A stretch of DNA of 64,000 bases from Letharia columbiana (lineage: Eukaryota; Ascomycota; Lecanoromycetes; Lecanorales; Parmeliaceae): the NCBI RefSeq assembly GCF_014066305.1, contig NW_023501100.1, forward strand, positions 223,501-287,500. The letters run 5' to 3'. Below the pieces are notes generated by a model. That model ran no database searches, was not told where the DNA came from, and saw only the letters and a program-made list of their open reading frames with translations. Made by a program: the position numbers and the translations under genes. Below are positions 32,741 to 43,442 of this stretch, one piece after another. The number at the start of each line of letters is the position of its first letter. The stretch's first letter is position 1.

Positions 32741-33437
32741 ATGCCTAAAGGCCAAAAATTAATCGACTGAACCCCTGAAAATAACGCAAAATTAATGCTC
32801 ACCATCCTCGTCGTCGAAAACGTGTATCCCAACTGCGAGAAAGTCGTCGCAGCTTTCGATGAGCTTTCCTATGCTTCACATCTACCGCGGTCTCTCGCAC
32901 ACCAATCTCACCACAGGCGGTGCCGTCAACGCGATGGCCATCTCCAACCGTCTCAGTCGTCTGCGCAAGAAGGCTGCTGATGACGGTCTTCTGCCTAAAG
33001 CAGGCGCCACGGTGCCTGCGAAGGGACCTAAGGCCACTGCTGCCAGCAAGAAGGAGAATGGGGGGAAGAAGGGTGGGATGGTCGCTGAGGGTCCGGAGTG
33101 AGAAATGCTTCCTGCTTACAGACTTTGTTTCTCTTCATAGATCACGACTGACTAGATTCTTTCGAGAGGCGAAAACGAGGCTTCTGACCGCAAAGGCTCC
33201 GAATCCTCTTCTATCCGCAAGGGTTCCGCCAAAAGCCAGAAAGTGCTCACCGGTCGCGTGACCAAGGCTCGCACTCCCGGCAAGAAGAACGGGAAGAGCA
33301 ATAGCACGATATCTAATGACGCTGAGGTTGAGGTTGGAGATGATGGGCTTGACGATGGTGTAGGATCTAGGGCAGAAGATGGCGATGCGTTTGAGAAGAA
33401 TATTGCTTTACGTATCAAGAAGGAGGACGTTGATTAA
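32741..33437 (+). pseudogene. Myb/SANT-like small nuclear protein, inactivated
   Basis: Three exons can be read: 32741-32858, 32917-33097 and 33167-33437. The protein would begin with MPKGQKLID, a stop, then TPENNAKLMLTILVVENV. It continues across the first intron into a GGAVNAMAISNRLSRLRKKA helix, a Lys/Ala-rich linker, an acidic tail and a final IKKEDVD. This is a widespread short ascomycete family with a W-x-P-E-N-x-A-K-L start, suggestive of a myb-like DNA-binding helix pair. Two lesions are seen: codon 10 is TGA where the family has TGG (32768-32770), and intron 1 begins AT instead of GT at 32859, although its phase and acceptor fit perfectly. Intron 2 (33098-33166) has normal GTGAGA and AG ends. 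Confidence 0.72.
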
Positions 33438-34094
33438 GCGGTCCACAATGGCCTCGAAGTCTTCCTGTGCGATGAGATGGCTGCAACGAGCGCCCGCACC
33501 TACGCAAGTCTTCTTCAGCATTACAGTGATGGGGTGATACTCCAGGCAAGGCACTGATCTAACAGACACTGAAGCGAAGGGGACAACTTTTCGCTCGTCT
33601 CGTCGTACCACATGCGCGCGTACGTAGATAGCAATTGAGGCATTGCAATTATTACACATAGCCACGACATCGCTCACCCAGTGCCTTAATAGATTGCACT
33701 CGAAGCCATACCGAAACTCGATTTGCGCCACGATAGCCTTGTCCAGCAAAGTCGGGCGCAACGCTTGTTCGCTGTACGCCGGAAGCTAAAGCAAGATCTG
33801 CAAGTTTGTGCTCCGAAGTACTATACTGAGCCAATCAACCATAGCTAAGGTACTTGCGCAGAAAAGCCGCAGCCAGTACACTGAAAAACTGGACCGCCAG
33901 TCCCATCTTCGTAAGCAAAGATGGGAAAGGATTGTGCATCCCCGTATGAGTCACGCATCTGACATGAATGTGACGTGCGAGATTTAAACTGGTCAAGGCT
34001 ACCTAATTAAAACGACACAACTGCCAAATGGACGTTTCCCATGGCTACTACACTTGACAGAGAGTCAGAAGTCCAGAGAGGTAAGTAGAGAGCC
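33438..34094. other. Intergenic region
   Basis: About 650 bp without a supported gene. A 117-codon minus-strand frame (33408-33761) overlaps the end of the preceding pseudogene and has no recognisable feature. Confidence 0.4.
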
Positions 34095-34748
34095 ATGGAA
34101 ACTCCTATTCCCCGGAACGACAGCACGATCAGAACACGACGGCTCTCCTCCGAGCAGCGCAAGAAAGCGACCTCATTCCTCTTCACGAATTATTCAGTGA
34201 CGAAGATGTCATGAGATACTGGTACCTACATCTTCAACACCCACGAGCCAAGCAGCCCTTGCCCAACTAAGACGGTCCGCAGGTCCTGTGCCCCCCACAC
34301 CAGTCTGCTACAGACCACGACCTACCTCCACGGAATGCTAGCCTCTCCCGCAAACGGTTCGCTCGACTTCGTCCTCGTCCTCGTCTCACCGTCATCCCCG
34401 ACGGATCCGGATTCAGACCCACCTCGCGGCAAGGTGATCGGCAAAGCCGGCATCTGGAGCCTTTCGAATTCCGAAATCGGGTTTCTGCTCCACCGCGATG
34501 TCTGGGGCGAAGGGTACATGGCCGAGGCTCTCACCGCGCTGTTGGGCCCCAACGGGGTGTTTTGGAAGAGAGGCGTAGAGGGGGTGGTGGCGGATGTGGA
34601 TCCGAGGAATGAGGGGAGTATGGGGATCCTGAGGCGGTTTGGGTTTGTGGAGACGGGGAGGGAAGATAGGACGTTCGAGACGCATTTGGGGTGGTGTGAT
34701 AGTGTTTATTTGGAGCTGAGGGGTCGCTTAGCGAAGCAGGAGTCGTAA
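34095..34748 (+). pseudogene. GNAT-family acetyltransferase with an N-terminal frameshift
   Basis: Exon 1 34095-34221, intron 34222-34282 (61 bp), exon 2 34283-34748. The N-terminal strand IRTRRL, typical of GNAT proteins, is read from the ATG at 34095. The next segment (LRAAQESDLIPLHELFSDED, then VMRYW) lies in another frame, so a frameshift sits between about 34142 and 34152. After that the frame is intact through the intron and includes GKAGIWSLSNSEIGFLLHRD and WGEGYMAEAL (acetyl-CoA-binding region) and the late GSMGILRRFGFVETGRE helix-strand. No alternative in-frame ATG precedes the second frame. Either this is a pseudogene or the assembly has a small error at a CTCTCCTCC run. Family members N-acetylate small molecules or ribosomal proteins. 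Confidence 0.65.
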
Positions 34749-35171
34749 GATGTGGAGGCTCAAGAGTGGCTGTGTGAGACGAAGGTTTGAGAGGAAGCTA
34801 GAGGGCGGTAAGGCAAGACTTACTTCTTCTGAGTCGACTCCAGCGCTCTGCTCGGAAGATCATGTAAGCCGAGGGAATCTGCGTGGCGGCCTCAAGTGCG
34901 AGGTTTGGAGGACACTTTTACTGCGATTGGCTAGTGGATTATGGTACAAAGCAGTGAGCCGACCGACGTCTGTGCGTCATGGAACAAGCTGCAGGAGCCC
35001 TGGGTGATATGGAGTGTTCCATAGAGACACAGAAAGGGTTGCTTGTACAGCAAGATATTTCTACTCACAAGGGAAGAACCACGACTTAGGAAAAGGCAAC
35101 AGAGTTGCATCGAATTACCCACGCAGTCGATCTTCTCTGACCAGCAAACCTAAGTTTTTGGATGCCAACAT

Positions 35172-36256
35172 TCATGCCCTCAAGAACTCCTCGACACAGT
35201 CAACAAAGCCACCAACGTTCTCAATCATCGGCAAATGTCCCGCACCTTCAACCTCCCGGAACACTGCATTTGTTGCATTCGCTGCGACAAATCCCTTCAT
35301 GACTTCGCTGCACTTACCGTCCTTGGCCCCCACAACAAAAAGGCCCGGCAGCCTGATACCCTTCAGGTTCTCCGTCTCGTCATAGTTGTAGAGAATTTTT
35401 GCAGAGCTTTCCATTCCCTTGGCAGACGCGGCAGCTACCATGGAGATGGCCTTCTTCCACTCTGGAGAGCCTCGGCTCTTTGGAGTGAACCACCGCTCTA
35501 CGGACTGCTTACCAAGAGCCTCCATGCCATGATCCTTGGCGAATTGGATGCGTTGATCCCAGGCGGCCTCATTCGCCTTGTCGGAACAAACGGCGAAATC
35601 ACATGCTATGAATTTCTCCAAGCGATCTGGATATCGGCTGGCAAATGCAACAGTGGTAATTCCCCCCATACTGACGCCAATGAGTGCATGTGCTTTCTGT
35701 ATGAGTAAGGCTTCCAAAAGAGCTTTGATATCTAATGTGACGACGTCGAGCGTCAACGGTTTGTCACATCCCTCGAAACGATATCCACGGGTGTCTAGAA
35801 TGTCCATGTCAATTACTCACGACTGAGGAAATGAAAGAGTGGTAACAGCCTACCGTATCTAAGAAAGCGAAAACAGGGAAAACGCTGCTTCAGAGGCGCT
35901 ATGGCTGCATCCCACATGTGCAGGTCACAGTTCAGACCATTGCAGAAGATCAAGACAGGGCTTGAATCATCTACAGATCCTTCGAGGCGATAGTGAAGGC
36001 GATAACCATCATGTGGTATATATGTGTCGATAACCTTCTCCGCACTCGCGAGATGCAGAAGATCTCTCGGTGCCGCGCCAAATCTGTAGCAACGCTCAAG
36101 CGTCTTCCGTCGAGTATGCGAGCTCAACAAGGAGAAAATCTTGGTCCTCCATGGTGTCGATCTTGCATTTTGTATCTCAGGACTATCATCAAGACCGTTC
36201 TCTAGAGTGTAGTCGTGCACTGCAAGGAATTTATTTATGGGTACATGGGTATCCAT
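35172..36256 (-). CDS. Alpha/beta-hydrolase similar to 3-oxoadipate enol-lactonase
   Basis: Two exons, 36256-35854 and 35794-35172, with a 59-bp intron, give 341 residues. The start at 36256 is the first ATG of the frame. After a 90-residue N-terminal extension the hydrolase fold is clear: VLIFCNGLNCDLHMWD (oxyanion region), RYDTRGYRFEG across the intron, the nucleophile elbow GVSMGG, VVGAKDGKC with the likely acid, and GAGHLPMIE with the catalytic His. This arrangement is closest to enol-lactonases of the beta-ketoadipate pathway and related carboxylester hydrolases. The substrate is inferred from similarity only. The neighbouring transporter, GST, monooxygenase, dienelactone hydrolase remnant and decarboxylase fit an aromatic-degradation setting. 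Confidence 0.82.
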
Positions 36257-37359
36257 ATCAACCAAGCGGTAACGTCGACTTCTTCTCCAACCGGGGACTT
36301 TTGAGAGAAGTTTTATGTGTTCCTAGAGACACGAGAATGTTTAGTAGCTCAAAAGAATAGGGTAGAATCATCTATTTCCATGACGCAGATGCAACTTACC
36401 TCCTCATACCATCTATGCAGCCTGACTGAGATGAGCCAGTTGCATTAACACCAGCTAAGAAAAGGTTGCCTTACTCTTCTTCATCAGCCATGTCTTTTAA
36501 ACTCATCTCAACCCAGACTAGCACAGAAGCATCTTCCGAGAAGCCGCCTTTCGTGGAAATTAACTCTCCGGCTTTCCTCTCTCTGGTGGGTATACCACTA
36601 AGCACTCTGACCTCTTTCTCTGAGCGATTGTCACGCAATGCCCTGTAAGACGAATCTGAGAGTATGGAAATACTCGTAAGGTCGTAAAAGGCTAACCAGG
36701 CTGTGGTTACGCCGTCTGTTTCTCGGTATCTGGCGCCTGTACTGATGCACGGTACTTGCAACCTCATGGGGCCACTTGGCTATTCAGCGAGACGATGCAC
36801 CCCGCAATTATCCAATTCGAGACCTACTGCTCGTTGTTATACCACTCATGAAACCTGATGGTGTAAATTATGCATTCCTGCTAGGTCAAGGTTGGAGCGT
36901 ACTCGTCCTCATCGAGGGATGAATCTGGCTGTACGAACACGGCCAGCATTCCTCTCGAATCCATATCACCCGGCATGATGCTATTGCTAATTACAACAAC
37001 TGTGTTTATGCGGATTTGCGTGTTCTTGAAGACGTTGAAGAAGAGAAAGAGTGAGCAGGTCTATGCAGTGGAAAGGAAACCTTCGGCCCGACTCCGAGCG
37101 CCACATCCCGCTGAAAGCCAATCAATTTCCCTCCTTCGTCACCATGCATCCTGCCTGCTTCAACTTTGTGCAGCACTAAGTGCAGCATTAGGTTCCCGCA
37201 AAAGATACCGTTGTAGGCAACAAGTGCCAAGTGAATGCACCAGCATGGGGCTCTCATATCTCGAGGCTGCTGCGCCATCATGTTTGGTTCGGACTCCTAC
37301 CATTTGCGCCATCAGCCATTTACTATTGATTTTGGACGCACTGCAGATAAGTTGCAAAT
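36257..37359. other. Intergenic region between divergent hydrolase and transporter genes
   Basis: About 1.1 kb shared upstream region. A 98-codon minus-strand frame at 36471-36767 has no recognisable domain. No repeat or RNA gene seen. The divergent orientation would allow co-regulation of the hydrolase and the MFS transporter. Confidence 0.4.
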
Positions 37360-39025
37360 ATGGGCTACGAGAAAGATGCGGCGCCGGTCTCGCACCAGAT
37401 AGAAGCGTACCCAGCCGCGTCCAACGAAAATCCTGAAGACCTGGCCGGCCAGCATCTACTGCCAGCCCCAAGCAATGATCCGAAAGGTAAATAGCTCCCT
37501 CAAGGGAGACTGAATTGCTGAAACGAGAACCAGATCCCTTGAACTGGCCAATGGCACTCAAAATTCTGGTACTCATCCAAGTCTCGCTTCTATCTTCCCT
37601 AGGCGGAATCAATACAGCCATGATCAACCCAGCCTATGTTCCCATGGCCAAAGAACTCCACATCAGCACCATCAGAGCTAGCTACCAAACTACAGTCTGC
37701 ATAGCTCTAGCCGGAGTCGCGCCATTTCTCTGGGTGCCACTGTCGAACAAATACGGTCGGCGACCCGTGCTTTTAGGAACTACGCTCTTAGCCTTCGTTT
37801 CTATACTCGGATCCGCTTATGCAAAAACGTTCAACCAACTCATTGCTGCTCGAGTTCTCAATGGTTTGTTTCCTGCCGTTTTTGCGCTGGGGCCTGCTGT
37901 CGTTGTGGATATGTTTTTCGTCCATCAGCGAGGCAGAGCCATGGGAGTCTTTACTGTGAGGGAACACCGCTGTAGAGTGGAAGTTCTTGCCCGCTGAGAT
38001 ATGTCTAGGTCACTACTGTCAACGGATCTCACATCGCTCCCCTACTGGGTGGCCCTATAGGCCAATATCTCGGTTGGAGATGGTGCTTCAAGTTTGGTGC
38101 GATCTGTGACGGTGTCATGTTTTTCATCGTTCTATGCTGTCTACCAGAAACGCTCTATGTTCGACCGGAGGCAGAGTCACAACGACATCATCCCAAACCG
38201 AAGTACAGTAAGATAGCCTTCCTCGACGGTCTCAAAATCCGAGACCGAACACCAGATACTCCCCTCCGTTGGAACCACTTCGTTCTCCCCGTATTCAGAT
38301 TGGCAGGTAAATCCCGCGTCGTCTATCCGGCCCTCTATTATGCGACGCAATACGGTTTTGCGTCCATCCTGCCCGCCGTCACTGTTGCGAGTATCTTCAG
38401 CAAAGAGTTCAAATGGGATACTCTCCAGATCGGGCTCGGCTACGGAGGTGCATTGACCATTGGCGGGTCATTGGGAGAGCTTGCTGCGGGACTGGTCCTC
38501 GACTCGATCGTCAAAACGAGGATGAGGAAGACTGTCCGTTTTCAGCCAGAGATCCGCTTGCAGGCGATATGGCATGGGGAGATTCTCGTGCCTACCGGTT
38601 TGTTGATCTATGGGTTTACAATGCAGGACAAGACATCGTGGGTGGGACCGCTCATGGGAATGGGTAAGCCGCACCCTCAAGCCTCCCTTTGAGCTTTCAC
38701 CCATCTTCAAGGCTAATCTCCCGCAGGCATCGCGGCTTTTGGCCTCCAAGTCATCACCACGACCTGCTACACCTACGCAACAGACTGCCACCGCGAACAG
38801 AGCAACGACGTCGCTCAGCTTTTCAACTTTATCCGCCAGACTTTCGGCTTCACTTTCGCCTTCTATGCCGTAGATCTGTGCGATAGCATTGGATACCAAT
38901 TCACATTTCTGTTGTTTGCTATCCTTGGAAGCGTCTTGGCTTTCATACCAATTCTAGGTCTTATCGGGAGGGCGAAACGTCAATTGAGGGAAAGGAAGAG
39001 CGGCGTAGTCGAGAGGGTAGCGTAA
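37360..39025 (+). CDS. Major facilitator superfamily transporter
   Basis: Four exons close in frame: 37360-37486, 37534-37955, 38009-38663 and 38727-39025, giving 500 residues. Introns are 47, 53 and 63 bp. A hydrophilic N terminus is followed by DPLNWPMALKILVLIQVSLL, the usual entry of fungal DHA1-type drug/multi-substrate carriers. The loop 2-3 signature is PLSNKYGRRPVLL (motif A). Later come GPAVVVDMFFVHQRGRAMG, APLLGGPIGQYLGWRWCF (motif C region) and a 12-helix layout. It sits in the plasma membrane or an internal membrane. The substrate is not predictable; within this neighbourhood uptake or export of an aromatic compound is a reasonable guess. Confidence 0.9.
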
Positions 39026-39430
39026 GAAAGACGCATGTTGTCTGGGCGAGCGAATCGCTTTGATTCCCTCAAGCAAGAATGTCTCTTCATGTCATTCAGC
39101 TTCCAGAAGAGATATTTTCCGTTCCGAGCTGACGCTGAAAGGGTTCACTTTCGTGGTGTGTTCAATTTTCCTAGCTACGGAAGGTCTATCTAAGGTATGA
39201 ACGAAAGCTAACCACATAAGGCTAGCCTTGATGGCTATGGCTAAAGAGGAAGCCGCAGCTCCCCACAGGGCGGACGAAGTGTGATTGGCTACGCCTAAAC
39301 AGGAGGTCATCAAACAGCCGAGGTCCAGATGGCCATACGCTAGACTATAAGAGCTACGTCAAGCGCACTGCATCTCTCCGCATCCACTATACGTATTCTC
39401 TAAGTAAACAATCAACAAGTTGTGTATTAC

Positions 39431-40903
39431 ATGATGGCACCAGTCACAAGAGGCAAAGATCAAGAAGCGATGAAGCCAGAGCAGAAGGCCAAAATCACGC
39501 TGTACTGGTGAGCAGTTCGAAATTTCTATTTGCAACATCTAGTTTGTCCCAATATGAAGAGCCAAGAGCGGTCCAGTACTTACTCCTGAGCTTATTCCTT
39601 TGATTTTTCTCCTCATGTCAAGATCACGAATGCGTTTTGTCTGCTCGCAACCCTTTTCCCCTTCATTCACCTATCGAGTCCCACCCGTCCTAGCATGCCC
39701 GCTCCCAATTCCTCTTTCTTAAAAAACAAACATACACTCTAGAGCTCATCGAGAATCCCTTCGACCCTTCCACTCATCTTCCACTTCACCCCCTCATCCA
39801 CAACCCCCCTTCCAAACTCACAACCCCCGAACCCCCCTAGGCTCGAAAAATCCCGCTCCCAACGCATCCTCTGGCTCCTCGAAGAGCTCCACCTCACCTA
39901 CGCCCTCAAAACCTACAAGCGCCAAAACATGCTCGCGCCCCCGGAGCTGCGGTCCGTGCACCCGCTGGGCAAATCCCCCCTCGTGAGCGTCGAGTCCGCC
40001 GACGACGACGCGACCCCGACGAAGAAGCCGCTGGTCCTCGCGGAATCCGGCTTCATCGTCGAATACCTCATCGACCACTTCGGGCCCTGGCTTGCGCCGG
40101 AGCGGTACGCGGGCGGCGGCGGCGGGAAGAAGGAAGGGGAAGGGGTGGGGGAGGTGGGCGGGGAGACGGAGTCGTGGGTGCGGTATCGGTATTTTATGCA
40201 TTTTGCCGAGGGGAGCCTGATGCCGTTTTTGTTGATTGCGATGTTGTTGAGCAGTGGGTCTATCCTTCCTTCCTTCCATCCATCCATCCATCCATCCATC
40301 CATCCATCCATCCTCCCCCCTCCCCCCGGCCCCAACTCATCCACTACGCACGGCTACGCATGCATACTGACTCCGAAAACCCCTCTCCAGCCATCAAAAC
40401 CTCCTCCCCCTTCTTCATCCGCCCGCTCGCCCTCCTGATCACCGGCGGCATCGAGTCCAAGTTCCTGACCCCGAACCTGAAGGCCCAATTCGACTTCCTC
40501 GAAAGCCAGCTCGCGACTTCGCCGGACGAGGGGGAATTCCTCTGCGGGGCCGACCTGACGGGTGCGGACATCATGATGAGTTTCCCGCTCGGTACGTAGG
40601 GGGCGCGGTCGGCGCGGGTTTTCTTTCCTTGGATTAGATGCTTGAATCGATGTGGCTGGGAGGGTCTGTGCTGTATAGGGATACGTTTCGAGAGCCAGCA
40701 ATTCTGTTCTTATCATTGTTGTTATTATGAAGCGGTGCTAATTCCGGGGTATCGATCTAGCGGCTGCGAAGTCTAAGGGACTCTTCACGGAGAAAGAGCA
40801 TCCGAAGCTGTGTGCGTATGTTGACAGACTTGAGGCCAGGGACGGGTATAAGAAGGCTGTGCAGAAGATTGTTGATGTGGAGGGGAGCTATGAAATGTTG
40901 TAA
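39431..40903 (+). CDS. Glutathione S-transferase
   Basis: Four exons close in frame: 39431-39507, 39841-40253, 40391-40591 and 40761-40903, giving 277 residues. A second ATG at 39434 is equally possible. The thioredoxin-like N-terminal domain includes ITLYWLEKSRSQRILWLLEE, with the LEKSRSQR loop where GSTs bind glutathione, then HPLGKSPLV and LAESGFIVEYLIDHF (the ESxxI gamma-glutamyl-binding motif). The helical C-terminal domain runs from YRYFMHFAEGSLMPFLL to LTGADIMMSFPL. An unusual Gly/Lys/Glu-rich insert (about 20 residues from YAGGGGGKKE) separates the domains. Introns are long for this window (333, 137 and 169 bp), and the second holds a CATC microsatellite. Cytosolic detoxification of electrophiles is the expected role. 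Confidence 0.9.
40277..40312 (+). repeat. CATC tetranucleotide microsatellite, nine units
   Basis: Nine perfect CATC units inside the second intron of the GST gene, preceded by a CCTT/TTCC run and followed by a C-rich tract. It should not change the protein but may vary between strains. Confidence 0.95.
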
Positions 40904-41187
40904 GGACGGAGGGGTCGTTGATGGGGTAGGGGACGGTAGTGATAAAGGGTGCTTGGTGATGTCATTTCGCACGTAACTGTTTATGATGGGAACAATGAGT
41001 TGGAGATGTTGATCGGAAACGTTGACTCTTATGATTAATGATATTTGATTGTTCCAGTCTTATCAATGATAATCAATTTCTACACAGACCTTCCCGTCTA
41101 TTTACAACTTCATCCACAAAGCCATCATTTCTATCCTCCATATCCTGCCCGTCGCCTATCTCCGCCAGCACCCATACATCCGCTTTC

Positions 41188-42435
41188 CTAAGAATAACCC
41201 TTGGGCAATTCAGGCGGCGGACCATGCGCCGCCATCATTTCCTCAAAAGCCTGCACGAATTCCCTCGGCGCATCCGGCTTGAAAAGCAGTTCCAAGTTCC
41301 GCCACGTCTCTTCCATCTTCTCGTGGCTCCTCTCTAGCATGGTTGTCTCAAAGTCCTTGATCGCGTCAAAGAGCTCCGTCTTCTCGTCTTCGGCGCTAGC
41401 TTTGACAATCGCTTTGCTCAGATCCAAAGCGTCGACCATGGCCAGATTGACCCCTTCGCCTGCGAATGGGGTCATCAGGTGCGCCGCATCGCCCAGCAAA
41501 GTGAGACCTTGTCTCGAGGTCCACGAGAAGTCGGTGGGGAGCATGTAGAAAGGGCGGGCCACGATGTCCGGGTTCGCGTGAGTGATTAGACTTTTGAACT
41601 CATCATCCCAATCCTTGTATTCCTCTTCCAGCATATACTTCTTGGTTGCAATCGCATCGGACCAATCCACACCCACATCTTTCAACCACGTCTCGGGCTT
41701 CTGCAACATGATGTATGTGCGGATCGAGCCGTCGCCATTGCGCTGCCCCACCAAGCCTTTCTTGTCCGAGAATGCGAGATAGATTCCCTGACCCACAAGC
41801 TTTGAGATGGCAGGATGCAGGGTGTCGACGGAGCGAATGCGCGTGTCGAGGCAGGAGATTGTAGAATAATGGGGTTTGGTATCTGAGAGGAGGGGGCGGA
41901 CTTTGGACCAGGCGCCATCTGCGCCGACCACAAGATCGAAAGTTTCCGTCCGGGTGTTAGAAGTGGTTCGGAGATGGATCTCGTGCTTGCCGTTGCCATT
42001 GCTGCTTGGGGATATCGAGCGCACTTTATGCCCCCACTGTATCGCACCCTCGGGCAACGAATCGAGCAGCAATCCGCGCAGCTGTATACGATCCACTTCC
42101 GGCCTATTGCGCCCTCCTATATCGACCTCTTCCATGAATAGCTTTCCATGTTTGTCGGCCACGCGCATGTCTTCGCCTTCACTGCGAGCGATTTCCTTCC
42201 ACTCTGAATAGAGACCAGCTGCTTGGAGTGCGAGTTGTCCGGACTCTTCGTGCAAATCGAGAGAACCACCCTGCTCTCTGCTGTTGCGCGATGGCTCGGC
42301 CTCATAGAGCACGAATGGAATGCTGGCGAGGTGAAGGAGACGGGCGAGGACAAGGCCGCCAGGACCAGCACCGACAATGGCGATACGTGGGGTGGTAGTT
42401 GTTGTTGTTGTTGTTGTTGATGAGGAGGAGGCCAT
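41188..42435 (-). CDS. FAD-dependent monooxygenase (TetX/salicylate-hydroxylase-like)
   Basis: Intronless, 415 residues. It begins with a Ser/Thr run encoded by an ACA/ACC microsatellite, then RIAIVGAGPGGLVLARLL, the Rossmann GxGxxG FAD-binding motif (Gly22-Gly27). The second FAD site is DLVVGADGAWSKVRP (the DG motif), and the third is LLGDAAHLMTPFAGEGVNLA (the GD motif). The spacing and length match class A flavoprotein monooxygenases that hydroxylate aromatic or polyketide substrates with NAD(P)H and oxygen. No membrane anchor is seen. It is transcribed away from the dienelactone hydrolase remnant and would fit a ring-hydroxylating step in this neighbourhood; the substrate is unknown. Confidence 0.92.
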   Translation of the reverse strand: MASSSSTTTTTTTTTPRIAIVGAGPGGLVLARLLHLASIPFVLYEAEPSRNSREQGGSLDLHEESGQLALQAAGLYSEWKEIARSEGEDMRVADKHGKLFMEEVDIGGRNRPEVDRIQLRGLLLDSLPEGAIQWGHKVRSISPSSNGNGKHEIHLRTTSNTRTETFDLVVGADGAWSKVRPLLSDTKPHYSTISCLDTRIRSVDTLHPAISKLVGQGIYLAFSDKKGLVGQRNGDGSIRTYIMLQKPETWLKDVGVDWSDAIATKKYMLEEEYKDWDDEFKSLITHANPDIVARPFYMLPTDFSWTSRQGLTLLGDAAHLMTPFAGEGVNLAMVDALDLSKAIVKASAEDEKTELFDAIKDFETTMLERSHEKMEETWRNLELLFKPDAPREFVQAFEEMMAAHGPPPELPKGYS

Positions 42436-43442
42436 GGCTTGAGGAGGATCTTTGAGTAAAGCAGAATTGATTGGGAGCTACTTTCTTTGATTGTTTGGAG
42501 TAGATAGCAGAGATAGTGATGTTGATTTAAGTATAAGAAAGTTGATAGTGGACAATGGAGATAGAACCTACCTTTTATCACGTACTAATGCTGGCAAGTT
42601 CAGGAAACGCGGTTCCCGTAGTCCAGGCCGGACTTTTGACAAGAGTCCGCGAGGAGTCCGCGCCAGCGAGAAGATGACATTGAGGAGACGACCATGATCA
42701 GAGACTAAGAACGGACTCCATGGAGAAGCCCATTGCGAAGTCGATGCCACCAATATCTCCTAGTAGATTTCCGTAGATGATGGAGAAGCAAAGGAACTTC
42801 AAGGAGACGCTGCAGAGATTTGCGCTCAGTGAAGACAACCGAAATACTGTAGTACCCCAATGTCATCCCCTATTGGCTCTAGAGTGATCGCCGCTTTATT
42901 GCGCGCAACGCGGGTGAGAGTCACGCTAGTCTGAATGATTCGAGCTGATTACAGGTGACAAAGAAGCCTACTCGGGGGAGCGACATTTTCAATGTGAGTT
43001 TACACTCAAAAGAGTGACGAATATGAGTATAGGCCAGGAGAACAAAACAAAAGGGTTAAAGATTGGAAGCTCAATATTGGTAGATCCTTGGGGGAAATGG
43101 AGCAGTGGCCGAGCTTTGGATGGAGCCTCTGGCACCCCCAGTACCGCGCGGAGGGAGGACAGCGGGATCTCCGTTACAGCTAAGGTAAGGTAGTGCTGAC
43201 ATATGGCTAGCGGTTCTTCGCCTTAGCATTGTGTTTCGCATTCGAGTCACTCATTACCGTGACCCATAGACGGACTTTCTTCATCACGGCAACGAAGTTG
43301 TCAAATCCGATGGACAGGGGCCCATTAACGCCGGCAATACAGAGGTTGAACTCTATAACGACAAGCCCTTGTCAAGCAGAATTAATTCTTCTTCTTCAGA
43401 GTCCCCCATACAGAGACAGAGCTTTGCCAAACCGAAGTCACC
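42436..43442. other. Divergent intergenic region
   Basis: About 1 kb between the divergent FAD monooxygenase and the dienelactone hydrolase remnant. No supported gene. Short repeated GAGTCCGCG-like words occur near 42640-42670. A shared control region for both genes is possible. Confidence 0.4.
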
